NCBI RefSeq assembly: GCF_001039005.1
Contig: NZ_LDWR01000096.1
Coordinates: forward strand, 1-64,000
Direction: 5' to 3'
DNA: 64,000 nt
DNA from: Burkholderia cepacia
GTDB taxonomy: Bacteria; Pseudomonadota; Gammaproteobacteria; Burkholderiales; Burkholderiaceae
Within the stretch, counting starts at the first letter, position 1. Every line of letters begins with the position of its first letter. The notes under the pieces were generated by a model that saw nothing but the letters and a program-made list of their open reading frames with translations, did no database searches and was not told the origin of the DNA. A program made the translations under genes and the position numbers. Of this stretch, positions 8,877 through 21,500 are shown piece after piece.

Positions 8877-9902
8877 TTAGTCCACCAGCGCTTTACCGGA
8901 GGCGTCCTTGATTTTCGCCTTCCATTGCTTGCGGATTTCGGACACGACCGGATCGGGAAGCGAGATGTAGTCGAGTTCCGTGGCGGCCTGGTTGCCATTC
9001 TTGAACGCCCAGTCGAAGAACTTCAGCGTTTCCTTGCCCTGATCCGGTTTGTCCTGCTTCGCGTACAGCAGCACGAAGGTCGCGCCGACGACGGGCCATG
9101 CGTCCTTGCCCGGCTCGTCCGTCAGGATCTGGTAGAACGATTTCGACCAGTTCGCGCCGGCAGCAGCGGCCTTGAACGTTTCGGTCTTCGGTTCGACCAC
9201 CGTGCCCGTCGAGTTCTTCAGCGCGGTGTAGGCCATGTTGTTCTTCTTCGCGTACGCCCACTCGACGTAACCGATCGCACCCGGCAGACGCTGCACGAAG
9301 GCCGCGACGCCGTCGTTGCCCTTGCCGCCGGTGCCCGTCGGCCAGTTGACCGTCGTGCCTTCGCCGATCTTGGATTTCCACTCGCCGTTGACCTTCGACA
9401 GGTAGTTCGTCCAGATGAAGCTCGTACCCGAGCCGTCAGCACGACGAACGACCGCGATGTCGGTATCCGGCAGCTTGACCTTCGGGTTCAGCGCGACGAT
9501 CGCCGGATCGTTCCACTTCTTGATCTTGCCGAGGTAGATGTCGCCGAGCACCGGGCCCGACAGCGTCAGCGTGCCTGCCTTCATGCCCGGCACGTTGACG
9601 ACCGGCACCACGCCGCCGACCACCGTCGGGAACTGGAACAGGCCTTGCTTCGCGAGTTCGTCATCCTTCAGCGGCGCGTCCGAACCGGCAAAATCGATTG
9701 TCTTCGCGTTGATCTGCTTCAGGCCACCGGACGAACCGATGCCTTGATAGTTGACCTTGCCGCCGCCCGACTTCTTGTACGCATCGGCCCATTTCGTGTA
9801 AATCGGCGCGGCAAACGTGCTGCCCGCGCCGGTGATATCGGCAGCGTGAGCGGCGATAGCAACAAGGGCCAGGGTGCAGGGAACCAGGATCCGGATGTTC
9901 AC
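8877..9902 (-). CDS. pstS: Phosphate-binding protein PstS
   Basis: This 341-residue periplasmic phosphate-binding protein has a signal peptide ending [24 protein letters not shown]. The phosphate-contacting segments [26 protein letters not shown] and [15 protein letters not shown] are all present. The start is GTG at 9902 with an excellent AGGAGGTG site (9907-9914, six bases away); an upstream in-frame ATG at 9929 would extend through that site. No pstCAB or phoU genes are adjacent, so it is an extra or orphan copy that would have to work with a Pst permease encoded elsewhere. Confidence 0.95.
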   Translation of the reverse strand: MNIRILVPCTLALVAIAAHAADITGAGSTFAAPIYTKWADAYKKSGGGKVNYQGIGSSGGLKQINAKTIDFAGSDAPLKDDELAKQGLFQFPTVVGGVVPVVNVPGMKAGTLTLSGPVLGDIYLGKIKKWNDPAIVALNPKVKLPDTDIAVVRRADGSGTSFIWTNYLSKVNGEWKSKIGEGTTVNWPTGTGGKGNDGVAAFVQRLPGAIGYVEWAYAKKNNMAYTALKNSTGTVVEPKTETFKAAAAGANWSKSFYQILTDEPGKDAWPVVGATFVLLYAKQDKPDQGKETLKFFDWAFKNGNQAATELDYISLPDPVVSEIRKQWKAKIKDASGKALVD

Positions 9903-10270
9903 GTAACACCTCCTGTCTTCTGTCGGCATGCTGTTCTACACGCTACTGCCGGCTTGTGACTACTTCACGACGTGCGGCGATGTCGTTGTAGTCGCTTGCA
10001 ACCGCTTGCAACGCTGTAGCCGGCAGACAGTTCAGCATGGGCGACCAGGATTGCCGGCTCAGGCAACACGCAAGGATCCATGCGTCGCCCGCATGCGGGT
10101 TCTGATCTGGAAGTCTGATGTGTCGAGCTGGATGTGCCGGCCGTCGTTCGGCAATGACTGTCGGTTGACCGCGACAGCGACCTTCGAGCGGTGTCGCATC
10201 GAAGGGTGATAGGAGTATTGCATCTCGATGCGAAAACTCAAGGAACGTGCAACGGCCCGAACCGCGCAGG
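9903..10270. other. Gap without a gene, upstream of pstS
   Basis: About 370 bases. The pstS promoter and ribosome site must be in its left part. No clear Pho box repeat could be read by eye, and no convincing small gene was found. Confidence 0.4.
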
Positions 10271-10486
10271 TCAGTTCCCGTCGCTTGCCACGATCGAGGC
10301 CAACGCGCGATCGCCGTCACGTTGGGCCGTGTCTTCGGCGGTAAAGATGTGCTCGCTGAATGCGATCAGCTTGAAGCCACTTCCCATTGAGCGAGGAACC
10401 GTGATGCCCCAATGCCAGCCGCCATCCTGTTCGAATACGTGGAGGGCGGGGGGCGCCTGGCTCGGTGCTGATGAAGAAGTCTTCAC
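10271..10486 (-). CDS. Small conserved-looking protein of unknown function
   Basis: This protein of about 71 residues contains a compact PPALHVFEQDGGWHWGITVPRSMGSGFKLIAFSEHIF stretch with an amphipathic helix after it. The composition is protein-like and unlike a shadow frame. A GTG at 10486 has GGGAGAG upstream; an ATG at 10504 in the same frame lacks a ribosome site. No domain is recognised. It is divergent from the next small gene. Confidence 0.5.
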   Translation of the reverse strand: MKTSSSAPSQAPPALHVFEQDGGWHWGITVPRSMGSGFKLIAFSEHIFTAEDTAQRDGDRALASIVASDGN

Positions 10487-10687
10487 GGCGTGCTCTCCCG
10501 TCATGGGGCGACTGCGGGCAACTACATCGAAGGTGCGAACTCAGTCTACGGGCATTTTTGTTGCGTCGCAACATGCGCGTTGCGGTAAAAAAACCGATGC
10601 GCCAAGCGTCATAATTTTGAAACACCATAGGCACCGTGAGAGCTTACTGGCATATTGATGTGACGATTGTGATTTTTCGGAGGCATC

Positions 10688-11002
10688 ATGGAAAGCGGTT
10701 CGCTTGTGTGGGCAGGAGTGCCGCATAACAGTGATGGTGTGGTGTTTCAGGTTCGCGTGGGGCGCGGGCTTCAGCGCTTTCATATTGCGCGGACGGTGCT
10801 CGAGAAGGCGCTCGATCTCGAGCGATTGGCGACCGATGCGCGACAGCTCGAGTGCTTTTATGAGCACTTGACTCCGATCCTGGGCGCCGCCCGGAAGTCG
10901 CGTTCGAATGCCAAGGCGGATACTGTCCCCTTGAAGATTTCCGATTTCGTCAGAACGGGCAAGACGTGGGCCGGGCACGATGCCCGGGCGGTGACACGAT
11001 GA
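10688..11002 (+). CDS. Small protein, possibly DUF1488-like
   Basis: This 104-residue protein starts at an ATG with GGAGG seven bases upstream. The N-terminal part (LVWAGVPHNSDGVVFQVRVGRGLQRFHIARTVLEKAL) followed by a helix (ECFYEHLTPILGAARKS) has the strand-then-helix shape of DUF1488 proteins, but the match is by eye only. No function is known. Confidence 0.55.
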   Translation: MESGSLVWAGVPHNSDGVVFQVRVGRGLQRFHIARTVLEKALDLERLATDARQLECFYEHLTPILGAARKSRSNAKADTVPLKISDFVRTGKTWAGHDARAVTR

Positions 11003-11212
11003 GCGCCGTCGAGCGGTCGACGAGCCTCGAGGCCTGAAGACCGCACGCAGGATGACGGTTCGTTCGCGCGTGACGGCACGATCTTTGTCGGCCCGGATCG
11101 GGCCCTTGCTGTCCCGGATTGAGCGTCGATCGTGCGTGCGTTCGCGAACCGTGGGGCGGCGGAAGGGAAGGTCAAGTTGCCGTGCGACGGCGGCGAACCG
11201 GACGCATGCGCG

Positions 11213-13233
<2,021 letters not shown>

Positions 13234-13419
13234 GTTGGCCGCTTCATCGCGTGTGATTTTCTTTCGAGGCGATTGCCGGCCGGAGATCGACAGCGGCCGC
13301 GAAAGCAGGCCACGAAACGCCCGAGCATCCAACGCCTCCATGGCCGTCCATTCGTCGATGTACGCGCTGCAATCGGCGCGGTAACCGCTAGAATTGCGGT
13401 TTTAGCCCGGAACACGTCC

Positions 13420-14865
13420 ATGTCTTTTGCCTCGCTCGGCCTGATCGACCCCTTGCTGCGTAATGTGCAGGACCTCAATTACCAGACACCTACGCCGGTG
13501 CAGGCCAAGGCGATTCCTGCCGTGCTCGGTGGCAAGGACGTCATGGCCGCGGCACAGACCGGCACCGGCAAAACGGCGGGTTTCGCGCTTCCGCTGTTGC
13601 AACGGCTGGTGCAGCACGGCCCGGCGGTGTCCAGCAACCGCGCGCGCGTGCTGGTGCTGGTGCCCACGCGTGAACTGGCCGAACAAGTGCTGCAAAGCTT
13701 TGTCGCTTACGGCAAAGGCCTCGACTTGCGATTTCTGGCCGCCTACGGCGGTGTGAGTATCAACCCGCAGATGATGAAGTTGCGCAAAGGCGTCGATGTG
13801 CTCGTCGCGACGCCGGGCCGGTTGCTCGATCTGAATCGCCAGAACGCGGTGCAGTTCGATCAAGTCCAGACGCTGGTGCTGGACGAAGCCGACCGCATGC
13901 TGGATCTGGGCTTTGCGCGCGAGCTCGACGCCGTCTTTGCCGCGTTGCCTGCTCAGCGCCAGACGCTGCTGTTCTCGGCGACGTTTACCGACGATATCCG
14001 CGCGATGGCGGCGGGCATTCTGCGCAACCCGGTCAATATCAGCGTCAGCCCGCCCAATGTCACGGCCAGCAAGATCAAGCAGTGGGTGGTGCCGGTGGAC
14101 AAAAGGAACAAGCCCGACCTCTTCATGCACCTGGTGGCCGAGAACAAGTGGGAGCACGCGCTGGTGTTCGTCAAAACCCGCAAAGGCGTGGATTACCTGG
14201 CGGCCATGCTGGATGAAGCGGGTTATGCGGTCGACACCATCCACGGCGACAAGCCGCAACCCGCGCGCCTGCGTGCGCTGGAGCGCTTCAAGACACGCGA
14301 AGTACAGATGCTGGTCGCCACCGACGTGGCTGCGCGCGGGCTGGATATCGACGATCTGCCGCTGGTGATCAACGTCGATCTGCCGATCGTGGCGCAGGAC
14401 TATGTGCACCGTATTGGCCGTACCGGCCGCGCGGGTGCGAGCGGCGTGGCGGTGTCCCTCGTGTGTGCCGATGAAGCGCCGCAACTGGCCGCGATCGAAG
14501 CGCTGATCCGGCAATCGCTGCCCCGTGAAGAAGAGCCGGGTTTTGAAGCCGATCATCGCGTGCCGGAAACCAGTGCAACGGGCGAGATCATCAAGAAACC
14601 CAAAAAGCCCAAGAAACCGAAAGTGCCGCAGGCTGTGCCGGGCGCCAAGCAGGCACCCGGCAAGAAGCCGCACTCGCAAGGCGGCGAAAGCAAACGCAAG
14701 CCCGCGGCGCAGCGTGCTGTCGCCGCAGGTAAAGGCACGAGTTTGTCCAGTGGGAACCCGTTCAGTGTGCAAAAGCCGCGCAGTAAACCAGCTGGCAAGA
14801 CAGCGGCGGGTGCACGCAAGCCGGCTGGCAAACCCGCGGGTGGTCGAGGCAAGCGTCAGCCCTGA
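13420..14865 (+). CDS. rhlE: DEAD-box ATP-dependent RNA helicase (RhlE type)
   Basis: This 481-residue helicase has all core motifs in order: Q motif TPVQAKAIP, Walker A AQTGTGKT (45-52), PTRELAEQ, TPGRLL, DEAD in VLDEADRMLDLGF, SATF, ATDVAARGLD and HRIGRTGRAG. The last 120 or so residues are a lysine-rich, low-complexity tail (KKPKKPKKPKV and similar) that probably binds RNA. RhlE-type helicases act in ribosome assembly and RNA turnover. The ATG at 13420 begins MSFASLGL, the usual RhlE N-terminus; longer in-frame starts add unrelated residues. Confidence 0.93.
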   Translation: MSFASLGLIDPLLRNVQDLNYQTPTPVQAKAIPAVLGGKDVMAAAQTGTGKTAGFALPLLQRLVQHGPAVSSNRARVLVLVPTRELAEQVLQSFVAYGKGLDLRFLAAYGGVSINPQMMKLRKGVDVLVATPGRLLDLNRQNAVQFDQVQTLVLDEADRMLDLGFARELDAVFAALPAQRQTLLFSATFTDDIRAMAAGILRNPVNISVSPPNVTASKIKQWVVPVDKRNKPDLFMHLVAENKWEHALVFVKTRKGVDYLAAMLDEAGYAVDTIHGDKPQPARLRALERFKTREVQMLVATDVAARGLDIDDLPLVINVDLPIVAQDYVHRIGRTGRAGASGVAVSLVCADEAPQLAAIEALIRQSLPREEEPGFEADHRVPETSATGEIIKKPKKPKKPKVPQAVPGAKQAPGKKPHSQGGESKRKPAAQRAVAAGKGTSLSSGNPFSVQKPRSKPAGKTAAGARKPAGKPAGGRGKRQP

Positions 14866-15271
14866 TTCGTGGGGGATGAGTAACGCCATCGCAGTGAGCC
14901 GAAGCCTGCGTATTGGGTATCGACGATTCTGAGCTTGACAGGATGGCCGGTAAAGTTCGGCGACCGATCACCTGAGTTCCTACGGTCGACCGGCCGTTCT
15001 GCGGCGCGTTCTGTCGCTGGCCGCGGGGCGAGCGTCGATCGGTAGCCGATCGGCGAGGTTCGGCCATTTTCTGCCGGTCGAGAACGGTAGCTTCGGAGCT
15101 GCCCATAAACTCGCGGTGGCCCGGTGCTGGCGCAGAATTGAGAAATGACAACGCGTTCTCTTCGAATCTCGAAAAATCTTCACGGGATCTGGCTGGTCGA
15201 GTGCGCCAGTGATGCACCCCAAACGTCGTACTGGCGGGAACGCCTGCTGGATTCAGCACGGAATAAAGCAA
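14866..15271. other. Gap without a gene before the KAP NTPase
   Basis: About 400 bases. It contains GC-rich, partly self-complementary sequence (repeated CGGTCGACCGG/GATCGG elements around 14950-15080) but no gene. It marks the shift from normal chromosomal composition to the less GC-rich block that follows. Confidence 0.4.
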
Positions 15272-17008
15272 ATGACGATCGAACAATCTAAAACGCAGTT
15301 GATCTCGCTCATCGACAACGCCGACCTAAAAGTCTTCGCGCTGATAGGCGCATGGGGTACCGGCAAAACCCACCTCTGGAACGAAATTCGCAAAGAGTCG
15401 CAGGACCCGATTGTCGAAGGCGCGCGCTACGTGTCCCTCTTTGGCTTGAAAGACATCAATCAGCTCAAGCTCAAGGTGGTCCAAAGCGCACTCCCAGTAG
15501 GCGGAGAAAGCAGCTCGTTGACAGAAGGTCTGGTGAAGACTTGGAAGGCCAGCGTCGACGCCTTGAAGAAAGTCCACGAGGGATTTTCGGCGCTCGACGA
15601 GCTTGCGCTGGTAGCAGTTCCTGTCGCCTTGCGCAACCGATTCGTAGTCGTCGACGACATCGAGCGCAAGCACGCATCGTTGTCAGTTGACGAGGTTCTG
15701 GGCTTCGTCGACGAATACTCTCAGAATTTTGGTACGCGATTCCTCTTGATTCTCAACTCGGACCAGTTCTCCTCGTCTACCGACAGCGCGCTCTGGGCGG
15801 CGTTCCGAGAGAAGGTGGTCGAAGAAGAACTTCGTTTCACGCCGACACCTGGGGAGGCGTTTGACATCGCGGTTCCGAGCTCGAATTGCCCTTACCGCGC
15901 GATGGCCAGGACTGCGGTGGACGCGTGCGGGATCACCAATATCCGGGTCATCCGTCAGGCTTATCGTCTTGTGGTTCGGCTCCTCGGTGAGACTGGGGAC
16001 ATGCCTCTCGCCATACAGGCACGAACTGTTCCCTCGATTGTGCTCATTTCTGCTCTTGCAAACAAAGCCATCAAGGACGGGCCGACTCTGGAGTATGTCG
16101 CAGGCTACAACCGAGGTTCTAGCGACTTTATAACGCGCTACCTCGCTCAGGAAGGCGATGCGTCAAAGGAGAAAGCCGAGGACGCAACGCCGGCCGCATG
16201 GAAAGTTCTGCTGTCAAAGCTCGGGATTAATTCTTCGGACGAATTTGAAGAGCGGGTCGTCGCCTTCGTTTGCGACGGAAGGCACGACGCAAAGGCGATT
16301 GAGGCGATCGTCCAAGGCTACCAACACAACGAGAATCGCACCGAATCTAGGAATCTCGCGTATGCATTCTCTGAACGTTTCAATTGGGACGTCACAGCCT
16401 GCGACGACGATCTCGTAGCTGATGCGGTCAAGCTCATCACCAGAGTCGCCGACCTTGACGCCTACACTGTCACAGCGCTAGGAAAACAGATGGTCGATCT
16501 TCCTGGCGGTGCCAAACTTGAAGAAAATTTGATTGATGGTTGGTTGGCTCACTTCGCGACCATCGCCGACAAAACCGAATTCGGGGAATCACCGTTCCAT
16601 CAGCCGCTACACCCCAAACTTAAGGCAGCAATCGACAATGCGCGCGATGCTCGAATTCACAGTGCGACCGTCGTCGATGCCATCAAGTACCTTCTTGAGA
16701 ACAGCGGTTGGGGCCATCGGGAAGTAGCGACGATGAGAGCCGCTACGATCGACGATTTCGAGACTGCGATGCGGACGTTGAAAGGTCGTGATTTCAAGCT
16801 TTTTGTACTTAAAGGTTTGGACATTCTCGAACAGAATCAAATGTACGAGAACCACTTCGGCCAAGCTGGGATGAATTTCTTGGAAGCATGTCGGCGCATC
16901 GTCAGAGCCGAGAAAGAGAACCGATTCGGACGATTGTTGCGGATGTTGTTCGCAGAGAGCAAAGTTCCAGCGCTTTTGGCCGAGGGCGAAATTGAAACCA
17001 AGCCGTAG
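15272..17008 (+). CDS. KAP-type P-loop NTPase, putative defence protein
   Basis: This 578-residue protein has Walker A GAWGTGKT (26-33) right at the N-terminus and Walker B VVVDDIE (125-131), followed by LLILNSDQF, which resembles a sensor region. The long C-terminal half is helical with no recognised domain. This resembles KAP-family and related STAND-like NTPases, many linked to phage exclusion, but no membrane helices are visible, so the assignment is tentative. It has no operon partner, is less GC-rich than the flanks and lies at the edge of an IS-littered block. All this is compatible with a transferred defence gene but does not prove it. Confidence 0.7.
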   Translation: MTIEQSKTQLISLIDNADLKVFALIGAWGTGKTHLWNEIRKESQDPIVEGARYVSLFGLKDINQLKLKVVQSALPVGGESSSLTEGLVKTWKASVDALKKVHEGFSALDELALVAVPVALRNRFVVVDDIERKHASLSVDEVLGFVDEYSQNFGTRFLLILNSDQFSSSTDSALWAAFREKVVEEELRFTPTPGEAFDIAVPSSNCPYRAMARTAVDACGITNIRVIRQAYRLVVRLLGETGDMPLAIQARTVPSIVLISALANKAIKDGPTLEYVAGYNRGSSDFITRYLAQEGDASKEKAEDATPAAWKVLLSKLGINSSDEFEERVVAFVCDGRHDAKAIEAIVQGYQHNENRTESRNLAYAFSERFNWDVTACDDDLVADAVKLITRVADLDAYTVTALGKQMVDLPGGAKLEENLIDGWLAHFATIADKTEFGESPFHQPLHPKLKAAIDNARDARIHSATVVDAIKYLLENSGWGHREVATMRAATIDDFETAMRTLKGRDFKLFVLKGLDILEQNQMYENHFGQAGMNFLEACRRIVRAEKENRFGRLLRMLFAESKVPALLAEGEIETKP

Positions 17009-17294
17009 GTATCGACAGCGGTCGACTTCAATGCAGCGGTACCAGGGCGACTGTCCCCGGATCTCCAAGGGACGCCAACCTCCATCGAGAGCACGGGCAT
17101 GCGGCGACATCGCCTTCGTTACTGACTGTACGAGCGTCAGCTTCTGGGCACCCAAACCCGTACCGCCGATGTCGCGTATGGGTCGCAAAGAGTCCTTCGC
17201 GTGGCTCCACAACGGCCACTCTGTGTCGCGCGTGGCTGTTTTAAGACATCGCCGAACGGCATGATAACGAGATGCCGTCTTATCACGATAGTGT

Positions 17295-17525
17295 GATTAC
17301 CCATTCAAACTCGGGTTCCGCGGAACGCGTAACCGCGACTGCCTGCGGTGCGAGGGCGTCCTGGGTGAGTTGACATCTGTCTTCGCAACGCCGGGACCGG
17401 TGACGACTTTATTGCGCGACACTCAAGCCCATGAATTTGCGAAAGTATCCCGTTTCCCAGCCGATGCCGACCGGCGAAGTGACACTTTTACTTCGCAAAC
17501 GGTGGCGATTTTATTTTGGTCTACG
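17295..17525 (+). repeat. 231-bp direct repeat, left copy, with transposase-site-like motifs
   Basis: This stretch aligns end to end with 25146-25376, also 231 bases. The first 45 bases (GATTACCCATTCAAACTCGG onward) and the last 50 (CCGGCGAAGTGACA to TCTACG) match best. Inside are four TGACA/TGACRAYTTTAT-like motifs at 17372, 17401, 17480 and 17503. Arrays of that kind are typical of one end of Tn7/Tn5053-like or IS21-like elements. No transposase gene is beside it. Confidence 0.7.
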
Positions 17526-17799
17526 AGAGATGGCGATCGAATTCGCCGACCCAGTTGTTCAGTTCATCAGGCAGTTCTGCCTGTGCTAAACGCTTGCCGT
17601 TACCTCGTGACCGGGGTACGGACGGCGTCGGAGACGGTGTGTTGTTCATGAGCTTCTCCGGTCGACCGGAATGGCCGATCGGGGAGGCTTGCTCCGATTA
17701 TGCGAAGACGTTTCGGGTGCCGGCCGGCCCTGACCGGCACGCCACGATCACCGCAGAACTCAACCCGTCGCGAACTGGGCATAACCGGGAACTGTGCCT

Positions 17800-17835
17800 A
17801 ATCAAAAATGTGCGAAGCTTCGCATATTTTTGATT
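17800..17835. repeat. 36-bp near-perfect palindrome
   Basis: The arms AATCAAAAATGTGCGAAG and CTTCGCATATTTTTGATT meet at AAGCTT with no loop and one G/T mismatch. The outer T-run could make it a bidirectional terminator; it could also be a dimer-binding site or an element end. Confidence 0.65.
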
Positions 17836-17911
17836 CCGGCCAGACCTCAGGCAGGCGCCGAAGGAATCGGCACGATTCGCGCGATTCAATCTCGCCATCG
17901 CCTTCGAAAAT

Positions 17912-17998
17912 GACAACGAGCAGCATCCCCATAGTTCGCTGAAATATCGCTCGCCACGCGAGTTCCGGCGAAGGGTCGAATCAGCGACTCGAGTGTGA
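17912..17998 (+). pseudogene. C-terminal tail of an IS3-family OrfB transposase
   Basis: An in-frame stretch reads DNEQHPHSSLKYRSPREF and ends at a TGA at 17996. This is the conserved C-terminal signature of IS3-family OrfB integrases (N-x-x-R/H-P-H-S-S-L-x-Y-x-S/T-P). Only about 28 codons remain; the catalytic DDE region is absent. It dates an old IS insertion next to the module. Confidence 0.75.
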
Positions 17999-18512
17999 CG
18001 CGGTGTGCGGAGGTATGGGGTAAATCCAGCCGCGCGGGGGCTGGCCTCCCGCAAATTTCAGTGCGTCCGTTCCATGAACGTAAGCGCCGGGCGGGCGATG
18101 TTGTAGATGAAGTTGCAATTCAGATAGCGCTCGATTGAATAATTTCAATTTTATTGATTATTGTAATTCCGAATGTACCTGACACCCGGAGCGGATGCGC
18201 GCAAGAATCTGGATGAATAACTGACAACTTTATCAGTGTGTCCGCCTCCTCTTCTGTTCTACCATCGATTCTATTGCCCGTCATGTATCGAGCAGCGGAC
18301 TTGCTGCAACCCGCTGATTCGGGCATCAGCCTATCTCCGAAGATTCTCCACACAACACCGCTCATTAAAGTCATACGCGGCTATAAGCAATGCGTTGGTG
18401 CCGCACCAACGGCGGATCGCCGCAGCCGCCGACAACAGGCGGGCGGCAAGAATCGGCAGTTTGCTAAGAATCACAATATTGCTTCGATTTATTAAATTTC
18501 GAGGAGACCAAC

Positions 18513-21500
18513 ATGACTGTCAGTAGTCGAGCGTCGAAAATTCGCGCTGAGCATCGCGCTACCCGGCAGCGCCGCAAAGAGATGATCGCGGCGCTCTATC
18601 CGTCCGCAAGAACCTTGAGCCTGACGCTGGCCGATCCGATCGGCCAGTCGGAAGCCAGCGAAGCCGCGATAGCGCGCCTCCCGCGCACGCTTACATTTGT
18701 GACCCCCGATCATGCGGATGTGACGAGAGATCATCTGTTTGTTGGGGCGTTACCGGTTCTGAGCGCAAACAGCAAATGGGACGAGGATTTCGAGGAACTC
18801 AACTTCGAAGCGCCCGATGGCGAAACGGTGATCAGGGGCCACTTGCGCCTGACCCGTGAGCGGACACAGGGGTTCGGTGTGGTGGACGTCGAGGGCCATT
18901 CGTTCGCCGTCGAATACGCGGTGAAGCCGCAGACCTATCGCCTCAAATTGGCCAAGGGTGCTGCCTACGTCGCCGGCACGAGCATTGCTCCCGATATTCG
19001 GTGGGACGTCGAGTCGGAGCGCTGGAGGACGGCTCAATGGCCGAAAGAGTACTCGCTCGAGTTCACATATGGCATCACCAAGGAGGAGATCGTCGAAGGA
19101 GAGCCAGTCTTCGAGTTCGTCACCCGCTTCAAGGATCTGACAACGGGCCATACATGGGAGCCGGAGGTCGGCACGTACGCCGGTTTCCTAAACCGTGACC
19201 GCTATCTGAACTTCGTTCCGTCCAACGCGTCGGAAGTGCCAAATTCGGGTCACGTCGGCGGAAATCTCTTCCCCTACAAGCTCAAGCTGAAGCTGAGCGA
19301 GTTCGCCGACACGATGGTCGGCGGCATACTGACGGAAAAACCTGATCTAAGCGGCACTGTATATGGCGTGGAAGGCGTCTGGACGTCGAGCAACATTGCA
19401 GGCCTGTACTGCCTGACCGGCGAGGGCTATGCGCCAAACATGCTGGTCTCCGTGCACGACGGGCGACTGCATGTCGGAACCACGGCCGTTCCTGACGCAG
19501 TAATCGACGGTAACGTGCTCCGCTGGCGCAATCTCGCGCCTGAGCTTTGCGCGGCCTCCGGCCTGCCGGAGAGCGGGCACCTCACCTTTTCCTCGGACGG
19601 CGACGAAATTGTCGATTCGTCAATGGACATTGCCGGAGCTCGCGTTCACCCGGACATCGTTTCGGTGATGACGCATTCCCTGAAGGTGCCGGACTCGCTG
19701 CGTACAGCGCTTGGCAAGGTTGCCGCCGTGAAAGACACCGCGCACACAGTGCAGGATCTCATTCGCATGAGTCAATTCGTGCGTGATTCGAATGGGCAGT
19801 ACTACGACCTGTTTCAGCAGCAGTCGATGGAGGATTTCTACGAAATACTTCAGTACTACATGGATGACAAGGATTGCAAGCAATTCTTCAATCCGAATCC
19901 AAAGCCGCTTCCTCCATCTCTGATCGGCATATCGCAAACGCCGGGAACGCGCGGAGGGAACCCGCCGCAGTTCTATCGCAAGCTTAGCGTCGCCTACACG
20001 TGCGGAACCCTGGCGGAATGGAGCACCGATCCGGCGGCCAGAACCCTCAACGGCAGGCGCGCGAACGCCTGGCTGACCAATGAAAGCGGCGTCAGCGACG
20101 TCATGCAGGCCCAGGCGCCATTGCTTTACGCGCGTCGCTACCAGGAGAAGTGGACCGACCTCAGCTGGTTCGTCCAGGATCAGATCGACAACGCCGCTAC
20201 TTATGCACCTCGGATCGATGCGAAGGTCGCCGAATGGCTTACGGAAGCCAGGGATAACTTTGCCGGTACTACGGAGGAGCTGAACAAGCTTCTCGCGCAG
20301 ATACGCGAGATCGGCGAGAAGGCAAAGGCGACCAAATCGTATTGGGCTTTTGTCATGTATGTGTACACATCGCGTCCGCCCTATTTGAATATGCTGCAGG
20401 CGGTCGTGTTCGGTGGAGCGGAAGTCGACGGCTCCGAGTTCACGCAGCGCGTGCAGAGAACAGTGGCGCTCCTGAACGTTCTCGATACCTCGAGCTACTT
20501 CGCATCGCAATATTCGTACATGCTGCAGCTTTTCCAGGTCGCGACGCTGCTGCCCCAGTTGATTTCCTACGACGGAGATATAAAGGACTTCAATTTCGCA
20601 TTGAAACAGATCGTCGACAAGTTCGTCGACGAATACATCAAGAGCCCAGACCCGAAGATGCGGGAGGCGGCCGAGGAGGTGCGCAAGCATGGCGCTCAGG
20701 CCACAGTCGACCAACTGCTCGACGCCATGCGGGTAGCCGCTGCAACGTCGGCGGGCCTCTTCCAATGGGCGACCTTTGCAGCGAGATACGAATCGGTGGT
20801 CGGCAAAGTGCTGTCCGCGCTCCCAATGCTCGTCGCACGCGTGGTGCTGGTCGGCGCGGCCGGACTGCTGATCAGCCTGTTCGTGCAAGGCACGGTCAAT
20901 TGGTCCGATCTGACCGCGGCGGAGCAGGCTCAGATCATCGCCGCCAGCGTCGGATTCACCGCGCAGATCGTCCTGATGCTCGCCGTGCGCGGCATTGCAC
21001 TCGGCCGCGTGTTCGCGGTCGAGCAGGGGCTCTGGGGAAGAATGAGGGCATTCTTCTCCCCGCAACTGCTCACGCACAGCAGCCTGGAATCGGCCTCCGG
21101 GTTCAAGGCCTGGCTCTTTAGCAACGGCGCGCTCGAGAGGGAACTCGACGGCCTCGCAATGCGGGCACTCTTCGCGGAGTCCGCTGCCGAGGGCGCTGCG
21201 CTTCTCAGCCGCGCGAACAGGATCGCCACGCTTCAGAGGATTTTCGGCCGGAATCTCAACGAGTTCATCGCCACGCGGTTGGGCGCGGTGCTGGCTACGG
21301 TCGGCATCGTCATGTCGGCTATCGCGCTCGCCGAAGGCGGCGAGTCACTCGAAGTCGCGGCGAACGCGTTGTTCCTGGCAGCATCGATCCTGGAGTTCAT
21401 CGCGACCGCCGGGGCGTGGGCCTGCGGGGCCTTCGGCGTGGCGACGCTAGGGGGCGTATCGGTCGGAACGCTCTTCGCCGTGGTGTCGGTCATCGGCGTC

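Larger units (their letters stand above)
17009..18512. other. 1.5-kb gene-poor stretch upstream of the two-gene module
   Basis: No intact gene was found. In order it holds the left 231-bp repeat, an extended palindrome at 17800-17835, the tail of an IS3-type OrfB (17912-17998), a solitary TGACAACTTTAT motif at 18222, and the promoter region of the 1323-codon gene. It is an accumulation of mobile-element debris. Confidence 0.6.

Noticed and set aside
13402-14889. 495-codon open frame antisense to the helicase gene
   Set aside because: It is the mirror of a GC-rich coding region; the product has no recognisable domain and the plus strand encodes a complete DEAD-box helicase.
19620-21077. 485-codon antisense frame inside module gene A
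   Set aside because: His/Arg/Leu-rich shadow; the sense frame has a ribosome site and recognisable domains.
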